Assembly: GCA_039105265.1 (NCBI GenBank)
Contig: JAPFFF010000038.1
Span: 558,001 to 622,000 of the forward strand
Direction: 5' to 3'
DNA length: 64,000 bases
Source: Tritrichomonas musculus
Lineage: Eukaryota; Parabasalia; Tritrichomonadida; Tritrichomonadidae
The translations under genes were made by a program, and so were the position numbers. This document shows positions 46,126 to 55,216 of the stretch, piece after piece. The number at the start of each line of letters is the position of its first letter. The first letter of the stretch is position 1. The notes beneath the pieces are model-generated. The model was not told where the DNA came from, did not search any database, and saw nothing but the letters and a program-made list of their open reading frames with translations.

Positions 46126-47565
46126 AAAATATAATATTATTAATGACAAACAAAATGAATAAACAAGAATTTTATATTTTATATATCAATAATATGATAT
46201 TCTAATATCAAATGTTTTAATTTTGCTGATTAATTCATTCTATTTATAGAGATATTTTGCAAATTTTTTCTTCAAAACTCGATTTGCTTACTGTAATATT
46301 ATTGATGGTTTTTTTAGATAAAGAGTTCGAATTTTAGAAAATCCGAAAAATTAGTTTTTGTTTTTAATGTAATATGTGCAAATATATGATTTTCTCATGT
46401 TGAACCATTCAAAAAATGATGCGGAGAACCATTTTGTTTGGAGTAATGATTTTGTTACTTTTTGAAGAAATGTAAATTTATATTTTTAATTTTATCAATA
46501 TATAAAATTATCTATAATATTTAAATATTAATTTTAACAAATATATAAAATTAATAAAGATAAATGTATTTTAAAGTTCACTTTTTCAGAAGGATCCCTC
46601 ATACTTTTTAGTTTAGCTACTCTGCAATGGCCAAAAAAATCACCTTCTTCAAAGATATTATGATGTCTAATTCATTTTTTAATAATAAATTAAATACAAT
46701 ATATATTTAAAAAATAAAGAAATTTTATATTTTTGCCGTTTCAATACACATCCGAAAAACCTTTTTATATGAAATCAATAAGTCACTTTTTGAATAGTCA
46801 TTCAAAAAGTGCCGATATAAAAATGATTATAATTATCTTGAATAATTATTATTTAAAATGTAATTTTTCCCTAATGATAAAACGGAAATATAAAATAATA
46901 TATATTTTTAACTTAAATATATTTTAAAAAGCTAGCAGTATAGTTTTTGAAAAAACTGAAAATCTGAGTTGATAAAAATAAGTTAAGACAAACTTTTTGA
47001 TAATATCATTTGTTTTATTGTTTGTATTAGAATTTAATTTTTAACAATTAAAAGTAAATTGTTCAGGTATTTTGCATTTTTTTCTTAAATTAGAACTAAA
47101 AATCTAAAATTTCTTGCCATTAATATCATCATTTAAGTTTTTTCTTATGAGATAAAAATATATAAAAATTGATTTAAATAAAATATTTATAAATCATTAT
47201 TATGAAAAACATTCAAATTTTTATTAGAAAAAACTTCGACCAAGATTTTGCTCTTTTGAATTTTAAACTATTCTCAATTTTAAAAGGAATGATAAAATTA
47301 TAAATAACTTAATATCTTTTCTTAAAATATTAAAAATTATATCATAAAATAATACATTATATATATTGATACTTGTTTTGATATATATAATAAATTTTTT
47401 CAATCTAATTATAGTTAACTAAATAGTTTTTGTTTTTAAAATGAAGTTAAAAATTATATTGAAAAATCATCTGAATAAGTTAACACATATCTCAATATTT
47501 CTGTTGCGTTTAAGATTATTATTCAACTTTTCAATGTTATAATAATAGATTTTTTCTTCAATTAA
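46126..47565. other. Intergenic AT-rich DNA, no gene seen
   Basis: Only low-complexity open frames. One inverted repeat of the recurrent motif is present: CACTTTTTGAAT (46784-46795) with ATTCAAAAAGTG (46800-46811). Confidence 0.5.
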
Positions 47566-47569
47566 TTTA

Positions 47570-47580
47570 TTTCATTTTTC
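47570..47580 (+). promoter_or_regulatory. Trichomonad initiator (Inr)
   Basis: TTCATTTTTC directly before ATG gives TCATTTTTCAT, an exact match to the first eleven positions of TCAYTWYTCATTA. A transcript would have a 5' UTR of about 6-8 bases, as is usual in trichomonads. Confidence 0.7.
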
Positions 47581-48216
47581 ATGGAGTTTAACAATCAACA
47601 AACACATTTGCAAGATCTGGAAATAGCAAACGAAGCTAAAACCCCAGAGCAAGTGAATGTGTTTGTTAACGGACAGCTACTGACAATAAACTCACTTGAT
47701 CCAATATATGAAATAGAAAATGTCATTGGAATTCGTAATATGCGATTTGTTTCAAATGGTCGTGTTCTCTTACCGGCCTTATCCTTCAAATTTAATGGCA
47801 TTAAGGATGGTAGCACCATTATTGCACTTCCACCTAAAAATGATATCCCAAAATTAACCCATACTACATCATTTCAAAGAATTAAATATAATGAAACCAA
47901 AAGGTTCACAATCAGTAAAATTAAAGAGAGGTTTGAAAAGAATTGGGCTGAAAAATATAGAGACCCAGATTCTATTTTCGAGCAGCTCCGCGATACAACT
48001 GATCCAAGGACAGCTGATGAATCAGCAAGAATTTCTGATCTTTTTAGGATGAGAATTGAAAACAACCATATTGCATTTAGAAAAGTTTGCAACAAGTTTA
48101 ATCTTAAAGATGACGATTTGTTCTTTGCACCAAATGAAGAGACATTAAACACTGTTATCCCATCAAAATCATTTTCTCCATCAACAAAACTCCTTCCTGA
48201 ATTATCATTACACTAA
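47581..48216 (+). CDS. Small protein with probable ubiquitin-like N-terminal domain
   Basis: 211 aa from the ATG beside a consensus Inr. Residues about 24-84 (VNVFVNGQLLTINSLDP...MRFVSNGRVLLPALSFKFNGIKDGSTIIAL) have the beta-grasp pattern of ubiquitin-like domains: two strands, a shortened helix region, then a strand-G-R-V-L-turn and the typical GI.DGSTI.. ending. The rest (90-211) is helical and charged, with no motif I recognise. It could be an adaptor in a ubiquitin or SUMO-like pathway, but this is inferred from fold pattern only. It is a stand-alone gene in otherwise empty DNA and looks like a true host gene. Confidence 0.65.
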   Translation: MEFNNQQTHLQDLEIANEAKTPEQVNVFVNGQLLTINSLDPIYEIENVIGIRNMRFVSNGRVLLPALSFKFNGIKDGSTIIALPPKNDIPKLTHTTSFQRIKYNETKRFTISKIKERFEKNWAEKYRDPDSIFEQLRDTTDPRTADESARISDLFRMRIENNHIAFRKVCNKFNLKDDDLFFAPNEETLNTVIPSKSFSPSTKLLPELSLH

Positions 48217-49620
48217 TATCAGGGAAAAAATGGAAAAATTACGGACTTCTTTGTTTGGAAATTATCTAAACACTTTCTTTCATTATTATTATTTACATAT
48301 AAATTATGTTAATGGTTTATATTTTAGTTTATTAAAGTTGTGTGATTCACTTTTTAATTAGCATTGGCTAATCTTTACTCTTGTTTATTTAAAGGTATAG
48401 TTTTTTAAGATGAATCAACTAAATAAAATGATGTAAAAATTGATTGTTTGTGTTTGCTTGTGTTTTCAAATTATATTAATAAGAGTTGATTGATTAAAAT
48501 TTATCGATAAATGGTATAGTTTCTGATTTTGAAGAGTATGATCGAAAACTTTTATACAAATTAATATTGTACTGTGAAAAAGTAGTCATCGAGATGAAAA
48601 AGGAGTCATCGCCTATTCAAAAATTGAAAGTAATAAATAAGTCATTTTAATTCTCACTCTTACTTTAAAATATATTATTCTCCTAGAACATAGCTTTTAT
48701 AAGATAATAGTTTAAAAAAATATGAAAAAACTTCCTTAAAATGCATTTATAAGACATTAGAAAGATATTAAAACATATATAGTTTTGCTAGAATTTGTTT
48801 ACTTATAATTATGATGCAATTGTTTGGAAATAAGAACTCAGAATCTCGAACTCTTATTTGAAAATACGATAAGCATAGTGAACTACTCTACCAGTTGCTT
48901 AGTAACGTGATTTTGTTCCAGTTTCTTGTAATCGAACGAGATATTTTAACTTTCAAAAAAAAAAAAAGATAATCTTGTAGATTTAGCGTTAAGTACTTAT
49001 TGATATCATAAAATGAGAATCTATGAGTTGGAGCATTCAAGTAAAGTAATTTCTAATGGAGCATTCAAGTAAAGTACTTAACTCAGCAGGGTTGTTGAAA
49101 TTGAACAATAAAAAAAAATGTATTTTGAATAAAAAACAATTAAATTTGATAAAAATTCATTCAAATTTTAAATTGAGAAAAATAAATTTAACTCTTCAAT
49201 TTTTATCAGAAATTTATTTTTTCTCTCAAATTATGATTTTGAGAAGATTGTGAAGATTACCCCATCCACTTTTTATGATAAAAAGTTTCTTTTTAATATA
49301 GAATTTAAACTTTTTGAGAAAGATGATGACTCCTTTTTCCAAAAAGTTTCTTTTTTATTTACATGAATTAAACTTTTTGATAGTTATTTAATCGTTTTTT
49401 CTTTTTGAAGTCATGTATCCTTTGACTATACTAATATCTAAAGCACATGCATGAAAAATACATGAATTGAACTTTTCTCTCTTAAAACATTTTTTCCATT
49501 GCAAATTGCAAACTCTTATTCAAATTTTGCAAACTCTTATTTTTTCTTAACATTGAAGATTATTTTTCATACTTCATTTAATATTTTTGGTATTGTTCTC
49601 GTGTTGTTTTTAGGAATTTT
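48217..49620. other. Intergenic, with a tRNA-like relic
   Basis: No protein gene supported. On the minus strand, about 48838-48905, there is a D-arm-like AACTGGTAGAGTAG and a box-B-like GAGTTCGAGATTC at tRNA spacing, but the acceptor stem and anticodon arm do not pair well. It is a degenerate tRNA at best. ACTTTTTGA motifs recur at 49,307-49,380. Confidence 0.45.
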
Positions 49621-49660
<40 letters not shown>

Positions 49661-49805
49661 CAGAAGTGATATCTCGGAAAAGTTAATTTGGTGTTTTGAG
49701 TGATACATATATGCAAGGTATTAGGTTCGATTCCCAGCCTCCAGCCAAAAATTTTAGGTCAAAAATTTTTTGCTAAACCATCATGAGATTAGTCATGAAA
49801 ACAAA
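49621..49805. other. T tract and box-B-like sequence upstream of the Smr gene
   Basis: A run of nearly 40 T (49,621-49,658) is followed by a segment containing GGTTCGATTCCCAG (about 49,718-49,732), which fits a tRNA T-arm, without a complete cloverleaf. The frame upstream of 49806 is open only from a TTG at 49770. Confidence 0.4.
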
Positions 49806-50903
49806 ATGGATATTTTAGCATCTCAACTTCATTCAAAAATCAAGGAAGCACCAATCGAAGAGTGTCGTGATTTACTAAAAAAGATGACGATGCCACAAGC
49901 TGTTAAATTACTAAAAGAAAAGTATTCGAAAGAATCAATTAGAAAACAACTAATCGATGATTTAAAAGCTTCTTTTCCTGAGAAAAGCCTTGATTCTGTT
50001 TCTAAAGCACTCGATAGTGCCAATAATGATTATGAGTTGGCCTTTCAAATTTTACTTGAAAATCCAGAATCAATTGAAGATAACAAAAAGAAAAGTGTTA
50101 TTCCTAAAACATCATCAATTAAAAAAAGGAAGCCAGTTTCTTCAATATTTTTAACTAACAAGCCTCATGAATCAAAACTGCCTGACATTAATCAACAGTC
50201 AAATTACATAGCTAATCAAAAATCGCAAAGTTCAGTTAAACCTAGCATAAATCAGTCTGCAACTATGTCGAGGTCATTGGATTTAAAGGATGACGAAGTA
50301 ATCCGTGTTAAATCCAAAAATGGATCTGAGCATTATCTATTGCCAAGGAAAGAAATACCTCAAAATACAGTTCAATCAAGCTGGAATAAATCGTCAGCAT
50401 CATCTTTTCTATTCAGAAATTTTCATCTACCCTTTTTTAGCAACAATGCAACACAAAGTAATTCTAATCAGTTGAATGATAACCAAAAAAATCCTATTTT
50501 CGTTGATGATAGCGACGCAGATGATATTACGGTATTATCAACAAATAATGATAATTATTTTGATGATGATGAAGAGGAAGAAGAATACGAATACGAATAT
50601 GAATATGATGATGATGATGAAGAATCGCAATCTCAAGGAATGATGACAAAGCGTATTGATCTTCATGGATATGTTAAGGATGATGCTAGATTACTTGTTG
50701 AAGATCAAATTAGTCATGCTAGAGAAAATAGAATCGGTGTATTTCACTTTATTACTGGGAGAGGTAACCATTCTGAAGGCAATAAAGCTATTTTACGCCC
50801 ATTGGTATTAGAAATATGTAAAAAATATAATGTCCATGGATATATTCCCGAAAAAAACCCAGGTATGGTTCTTTGTAATATTAGTAAGCCATATGGAGGA
50901 TAG
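49806..50903 (+). CDS. CUE-like and Smr domain protein (putative nuclease)
   Basis: 365 aa counted from the first ATG (49806); the open frame extends to a TTG at 49770, but that start is unlikely. Residues about 55-100 (FPEKSLDSVSKALDSANNDYELAFQILLE) fit a CUE/UBA-type ubiquitin-binding helix bundle. About 105-245 is a low-complexity linker, then a run of Asp/Glu/Tyr (250-275). The C-terminal about 280-365 is an Smr domain with both signature motifs, RIDLHGY and TGRGNHS, followed by the closing GMVLCNIS. Smr domains act as endonucleases, and CUE+Smr pairs are known in eukaryotic proteins of the N4BP2/Cue2 type that cleave mRNA at stalled ribosomes. That role is inferred by architecture. Confidence 0.85.
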   Translation: MDILASQLHSKIKEAPIEECRDLLKKMTMPQAVKLLKEKYSKESIRKQLIDDLKASFPEKSLDSVSKALDSANNDYELAFQILLENPESIEDNKKKSVIPKTSSIKKRKPVSSIFLTNKPHESKLPDINQQSNYIANQKSQSSVKPSINQSATMSRSLDLKDDEVIRVKSKNGSEHYLLPRKEIPQNTVQSSWNKSSASSFLFRNFHLPFFSNNATQSNSNQLNDNQKNPIFVDDSDADDITVLSTNNDNYFDDDEEEEEYEYEYEYDDDDEESQSQGMMTKRIDLHGYVKDDARLLVEDQISHARENRIGVFHFITGRGNHSEGNKAILRPLVLEICKKYNVHGYIPEKNPGMVLCNISKPYGG

Positions 50904-52315
50904 TTGATAAATTAATTATGTATCAAAACTTTATTATTTATATATCTAATCCATTTCTTTTGTCTTGGAAACTTAGTATTAATGCTGTTATATATCAAAG
51001 AAACCTATACATTTAATCAGATGTACAGAAACCAAGATCCTGACAAAATTTTGACTTATTTTTATATTTATATTTATAAACAATCAATTAATTCAAATTT
51101 TCTGAGAATTATTTTTTATGGTTAAGAAAAAGTTGTTTTATAAGATATTGAAGATATGATATACAAAGCCGTATAAACTGCTGGAATATATTTTTGACAT
51201 GATTAGAGCATTTCTTTTAAAACAATAGGACTCAAATTTTTAGCAGGCCAGATAATCTCTTGTACCTGCTTTGATCATGTTATACTCAGCAGAAATGTTT
51301 AGAAGTAGTTGTAAAGTATTCTCTACATCCTTTTCATTAGTCAATAACAATCAACATCATATTATACGATTACATACATGAAAGGGAGGTATTATAAAAG
51401 TTGCTACATGATTAAATGGATCAATTTCCTAGATTATGTAATGCTGAATCTCTTGGAATAAGTAAATTGGTTAGAGGTGCTCAGCTGGAATGCTCCATAC
51501 ACCTCTAACCACGGTTAAACTCCACCCTCTGGCCAGTTATTTACGTAGTTTGTCATCAAAGTTCTTCAACAAAAATACAGTTTAAGAGCTGTTCTAGCTT
51601 CTTTGCAGAGCTTAACTTTAACCACTTTTAACGAGTTTCGGAATCAAAAGCTCCACATGGTTCCATCCATTTATTGGATAATACTAGTCAAATGATGTTA
51701 GTGATTAACTCCAATTTTGAATTCAACTCTGCGTTGGATACTTTAAGAGATCATCCAATTCGTTAATATCGTCTAGGTTGTGGTTGATGATGTTGTTGAG
51801 ATCGAACTCTGGATTGTAGTTCACGTCATTGAGATACTCACGTAATGAGTCGAGTAGTTCAATCGACACTATTGATGTTATTGGTTGACCATATGATAGT
51901 GTCGATTGATTCAATTGATTCGCTATGATTAATATGATTAAAAAATAAAAAAAATAGTTTAAAACGAAAGTGAGTTAGTTTACCTTTTGGTGGTGATCAT
52001 GATTTTGACTAGATGTCGAAAAGAGCTGATTTCACTGGTTATATTGGGTGGATGATACGTGGTATCAATAACACTGTTTAATATAACTACTGAATATTCA
52101 GTTTATAGAATTTGCAGGAATATTATATACTATGGCAGATATTAATTTAGATATCGGAGAGAGTTTACATTATGCAATGTGATAACTAAGTTGATCATAC
52201 TGGCTGAAGATGGCAATCTAATTAATTATGATAATCGTTATTATTACAGAGTCAAAGATATGCATGATTCATGCAAAATCATTAAAAAATAAAAACAAGA
52301 ACAAAGAAGTTCATC
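50904..52315. other. Intergenic, with hairpin 51468-51511 and a possible element relic
   Basis: No confident gene. TGGTTAGAGGTG (51468-51479) pairs exactly with 51500-51511; the loop reads CTCAGCTGGAATGCTC, resembling a tRNA D-arm. Bases 51617-51640 are identical to 62870-62893 in the centre of element 3. A minus-strand frame (51914-51723, starting TTG) encodes NQSTLSYGQPITSIVS... after a hydrophobic stretch but has no ATG. Around 52,130-52,315 there is a decayed coding-like stretch (MADINLDIGESLHYAM) into which element 2 is inserted. Confidence 0.45.
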
Positions 52316-52320
52316 TATGA

Positions 52321-52677
52321 AGTAGATTGCGCAGGCTGTGGGCGGGGAAAAGTCCCCGCCCCCTGCCTACCACCGTTGCGAGTAACAACTCGCCCCGGCT
52401 ACTATACTAGGTGCCATATTTTGTTACCAAGAACGCGACCAAAATAAATCATATGCTAACCATAATTACGCAACTCTAACGCAGCTCTAACAATGGCTCT
52501 AACACAGCTCTGGCTCGTCTACGGGAATTCTACCAGACCCATTATTGATAATATTTCGGTCTATGAGAATTCCCATAGACCATCAATAGCTCTAGGAGGG
52601 GAATTCACCCTCTAGCATTAATAGACGCGCATGACCAACAAAGCTTACGCATGATAAAAATATATTAGGCCTTATTC
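52321..52677 (+). repeat. Left TIR of element 2, with hairpins
   Basis: About 357 bp, GC-rich. In order: the tip; a 9-bp hairpin (GGGCGGGGA / TCCCCGCCC, loop AAAG, about 52340-52361); GCTCTAAC repeats every 12 bp (about 52,470-52,512); then three palindromic blocks centred on GAATTC (52517-52538, 52559-52582, 52592-52615). Ends at AGGCCTTATT. Confidence 0.85.
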
Positions 52678-52715
52678 TTTGTTTAATTTCTTGTACAATT
52701 TTTTGTTTTATATAA

Positions 52716-54071
52716 ATGAGCTATATTGATTGGAAACTATTCGATAGCATTCCAGCAAATAAGATAAGAATAATTAATGATTCACAAGCAATTGAAGAGA
52801 AATTAATTAAGAAATTTATATGCCAATCTCCAATCGGAACAGGAAAAAGCACAGCAATAAGAAAATGGATTTACAATACAGTCCCAGATAATAAATTTAT
52901 TGTTGTTGTACCTACAATTAATATTGCAATGGAATTCTATAGTAAACTGTATGTCGCATTGAACAATAAATATCCAAATGATGTTGATGATATGATTAAA
53001 GTATGTGTGAAAGATGGTGCATTCAAAGAATTTAAATCAGCTATAACTAAATTTATTCCGACTGTTATTACTACATATGCAACTGCATCGAAATGTTTAG
53101 GAGGTATAATTGAACACTTTTATCATCATTCAATTGACTTTAACAAACATTATTCATTAATAATAGACGAGGCTCATTTATTGCTAGAAAACATTTCATT
53201 AATAGAAACGTGTAGAGAATTCGATAAAGTTGGATTAATTACAGCTACAGCATCTGACATAAATTGCTTATCAGTATTCAAAGATTATGTGAAAATAAAC
53301 CCACACGTTGAAGATAAATACAACAGAACAATCTATATACACAAACTAAAGAATAATATGGAAGAGCAACGAGAAATAATATCGAATCAAGTTGTAACTG
53401 AGATGCAGAATTATGATAAAATATTAATAAAAATTGAGGATAAAAAAGAATGTGAGAGTATAAAGGAATGCATAAACAACGAATTAATTAAAGCACTATA
53501 TAACTCAGATAAGAAAGAGGTTGAGATATCTGATGAAGGCAAATTTGTCAATCCTGAAGATGTAGATATAATTATTGCTACATCATACATTCAAGCAGGC
53601 CAATCATTAAAAGAAAACATATTGTCAATATTCATTCAGACGCAACTTGATTCATGTTCATCAGTAGAACAATTTATTGGACGAAATAGAAATAGCACAA
53701 CAGTTACGCATCTTTATCTCAGGATGATTAAGGTACCAGAAGATAAATTTTCATATAAAATAGCTAAAAATAGATATAAAACGCGACTGAATCAATTGAG
53801 AGCAAATGCATGGCAATCTATGGATGCAAATTCTTGGATGAAGTGTCTAAGTAAGATTGGAACAGTAATAATTGATTATGTAAAAGAACAGCCAAAAATA
53901 ACAATTAATGAAGAAGGATTAAATACTGATTTTAGCGGAAAGAAGCAGCTTTATCAATACTTTGGACTAAAAAATGATAAAGAAATACCTGCTGAATATG
54001 AACTAAGAATGAAAGTAATAAATGAAAAAGGTAAAAGAAAAAGAATGTATAAGTTGGTAAAAAGTAAATAA
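52716..54071 (+). CDS. SF2 DEAH-type helicase, like viral origin-binding helicases
   Basis: 451 aa. It would couple ATP hydrolysis to unwinding of DNA. Visible motifs: Walker A CQSPIGTGKSTA (about residues 36-47), motif II LIIDEAHLLL (about 148-157), motif III LITATAS (about 174), and motifs V/VI IATSYIQAGQSL (about 289-300) and EQFIGRNRN (about 318-326). The short core, SPIGTGKST Walker A and QFIGR-RN motif VI resemble the herpes-type origin-binding helicase family (Herpes_ori_bp) found in large DNA viruses and some protist elements; the resemblance is by eye. The ATG follows a T-rich leader (ATTTTTTGTTTTATATAA). First gene of the element, about 100 bp before the next ATG. Confidence 0.8.
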   Translation: MSYIDWKLFDSIPANKIRIINDSQAIEEKLIKKFICQSPIGTGKSTAIRKWIYNTVPDNKFIVVVPTINIAMEFYSKLYVALNNKYPNDVDDMIKVCVKDGAFKEFKSAITKFIPTVITTYATASKCLGGIIEHFYHHSIDFNKHYSLIIDEAHLLLENISLIETCREFDKVGLITATASDINCLSVFKDYVKINPHVEDKYNRTIYIHKLKNNMEEQREIISNQVVTEMQNYDKILIKIEDKKECESIKECINNELIKALYNSDKKEVEISDEGKFVNPEDVDIIIATSYIQAGQSLKENILSIFIQTQLDSCSSVEQFIGRNRNSTTVTHLYLRMIKVPEDKFSYKIAKNRYKTRLNQLRANAWQSMDANSWMKCLSKIGTVIIDYVKEQPKITINEEGLNTDFSGKKQLYQYFGLKNDKEIPAEYELRMKVINEKGKRKRMYKLVKSK

Positions 54072-54168
54072 AATCAGCTACACAAAAGTTGCTAAAATTA
54101 GCCAAATTTAATTAAATTCTGCTAAATTAAGCTAATATCAATTTTAATTGAAACTTTTTTTAGTTAAA

Positions 54169-54546
54169 ATGAGCAAATATTTGAGAGGAAAGAAGAGATT
54201 ACAAGTTATTCATAACTGGCTTAATGGCCGCGACGACCCTGAGTACGAAGTGTTTCCAACTGCTAGTGAAGGGAAATATATCGTAACTAAAAGAACAAAA
54301 GCTCCAGCAGATAATAATATTCTTGACCAAATCAAGCAATTAGGTGATGAAATAAAGTCGAATAGAAATAAGAACGAGCAAGAAAAGATGATTAAAAAAG
54401 AAGTAAAGAAGCAAATGTCAAGACAGAATAAATATCATCACGCACAATTATACGATGATGAACCCCATTCGCATGCTTTGAACAGCTCTGCTGGTCACCA
54501 AATAAGGCCAAACCCAAAAAGTAGAATATTCAATGATTTAATGTAA
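54169..54546 (+). CDS. Small basic protein of element 2, function unknown
   Basis: 125 aa from ATG 54169; the longer frame begins at a TTG and is less likely. Residues 1-45 are strongly basic and compact (SKYLRGKKRLQVIHNWLNG...KYIVTKRTK), possibly DNA-binding. Residues 50-90 are charged and helical with coiled-coil character (QIKQLGDEIKSNRNKNEQEK). The tail is His/Pro-rich and polar. I recognise no family. T-rich leader AACTTTTTTTAG before the start, as for its neighbours. Confidence 0.65.
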   Translation: MSKYLRGKKRLQVIHNWLNGRDDPEYEVFPTASEGKYIVTKRTKAPADNNILDQIKQLGDEIKSNRNKNEQEKMIKKEVKKQMSRQNKYHHAQLYDDEPHSHALNSSAGHQIRPNPKSRIFNDLM

Positions 54547-54575
54547 ATATTTTTGTTATTTTTTTGAATGTATAA

Positions 54576-54872
54576 ATGAATACTAATATATATGAAATAA
54601 ATGATATTGATATAATAAAGAAAGTTATTCATGAGCTGATATTGATGAATCAAATAAAAGCATTGAGAAGGTTATTGAAGAATAATCCATATTGCATTCA
54701 ATTAAAGCCGAAAGACTTAAATAAAGAATATAATATAAAAGGATATAAATTCAGCAAACGTAATACAAATTTAGTTCTGATTATTGACAAAAAAGATTCA
54801 GTAAATGATAAATGTATAGAGCTAATGAATCGCTTATGCGATACTCAAGCAAAGCTTGCGAATAAGGCCTAA
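54576..54872 (+). CDS. Small conserved protein of AGTAG elements (98 aa)
   Basis: Function unknown. Residues about 8-70 (INDIDIIKKVIHEL...ALRRLLKNNP...KDLNKEY...KFSKRNTNLV) line up without large gaps with the 151-aa protein of element 3 (TDDLSVLKRAITEL...TLNTLFRRNP...RTLNEDI...RFTKRNGKLC). Both look like two helices, a basic loop and a KR(F/Y)-x-KRN block, suggesting nucleic-acid binding. The stop codon and last six or so codons lie in the right TIR. Being shared by two otherwise different elements, it is probably important for the mobility or replication of the family. Confidence 0.7.
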   Translation: MNTNIYEINDIDIIKKVIHELILMNQIKALRRLLKNNPYCIQLKPKDLNKEYNIKGYKFSKRNTNLVLIIDKKDSVNDKCIELMNRLCDTQAKLANKA

Positions 54873-55211
54873 TATATTTTTATCATGCGTAAGCTTTGTT
54901 GGTCACACGCGACTGCGGGAATTCCCGTAGTCGAGCCAGAGGGGGAATTCCCCTCCTAGAGCTATTGGTGGTCTATGGGAATTCCCATAGACGAGCCAGA
55001 GCTGTGTTAGAGCCATTGTTAGAGCTGTGTTAGAGCCATCATTAGAGCTGCGTTAGAGTTGCGTAATTATGGTTAGCATATGATTTATTTTGATCGCGTT
55101 CTTGGTAACAAAATATGGCACCTAGTATAGTAGCCAGGGCGAGTTGTTACTCGCAACGGTGGTAGGCAGGGGGGATGGGTTTCCCCATCCCCACAGCCTG
55201 CGCAATCTACT
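54860..55211 (-). repeat. Right TIR of element 2, with hairpins
   Basis: About 352 bp, overlapping the last codons of the 98-aa gene. The three palindromic blocks (54911-54932, 54940-54956, 54971-54992) are closer to perfect than on the left, e.g. CTATGGGAATTCCCATAG. More GCTCTAAC-type repeats are present. The tip hairpin differs in sequence from the left (GGGGATGGG / CCCATCCCC) but keeps nine pairs. Confidence 0.85.
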
Positions 55212-55216
55212 TATGA

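Larger units (their letters stand above)
52321..55211 (+). mobile_element. AGTAG-type element 2 (2891 bp), whole-looking
   Basis: Starts AGTAGATTGCGCAGGCTGTGG and ends with its reverse complement, flanked by a direct 5-bp duplication TATGA (52316-52320 and 55212-55216). Inverted repeats of about 355 bp enclose three genes on the plus strand: an SF2 helicase, a basic 125-aa protein and a 98-aa protein. No transposase or integrase is recognisable, nor any capsid protein. The three frames are open and the target duplication is exact, so it looks recent and complete. It may nevertheless depend on element 3-type relatives for a replication initiator. Confidence 0.85.

Noticed and set aside
46011-46205. 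64-codon frame MLLKSRPQFYALS...
   Set aside because: Overlaps the inverted arm of MULE-3 and runs into flanking DNA; no motif, initiator or conservation visible.
48838-48905. tRNA gene on the minus strand
   Set aside because: Box A- and box B-like words are present but the acceptor and anticodon stems do not form; at most a degenerate relic.
49770-49805. Twelve extra N-terminal codons of the Smr protein
   Set aside because: They begin with TTG; the first ATG is at 49806 and gives a complete domain set.
51723-51914. 63-codon minus-strand gene with a possible signal peptide
   Set aside because: A hydrophobic stretch precedes it in frame, but there is no ATG before the upstream stop and no homology; not supported as a gene.
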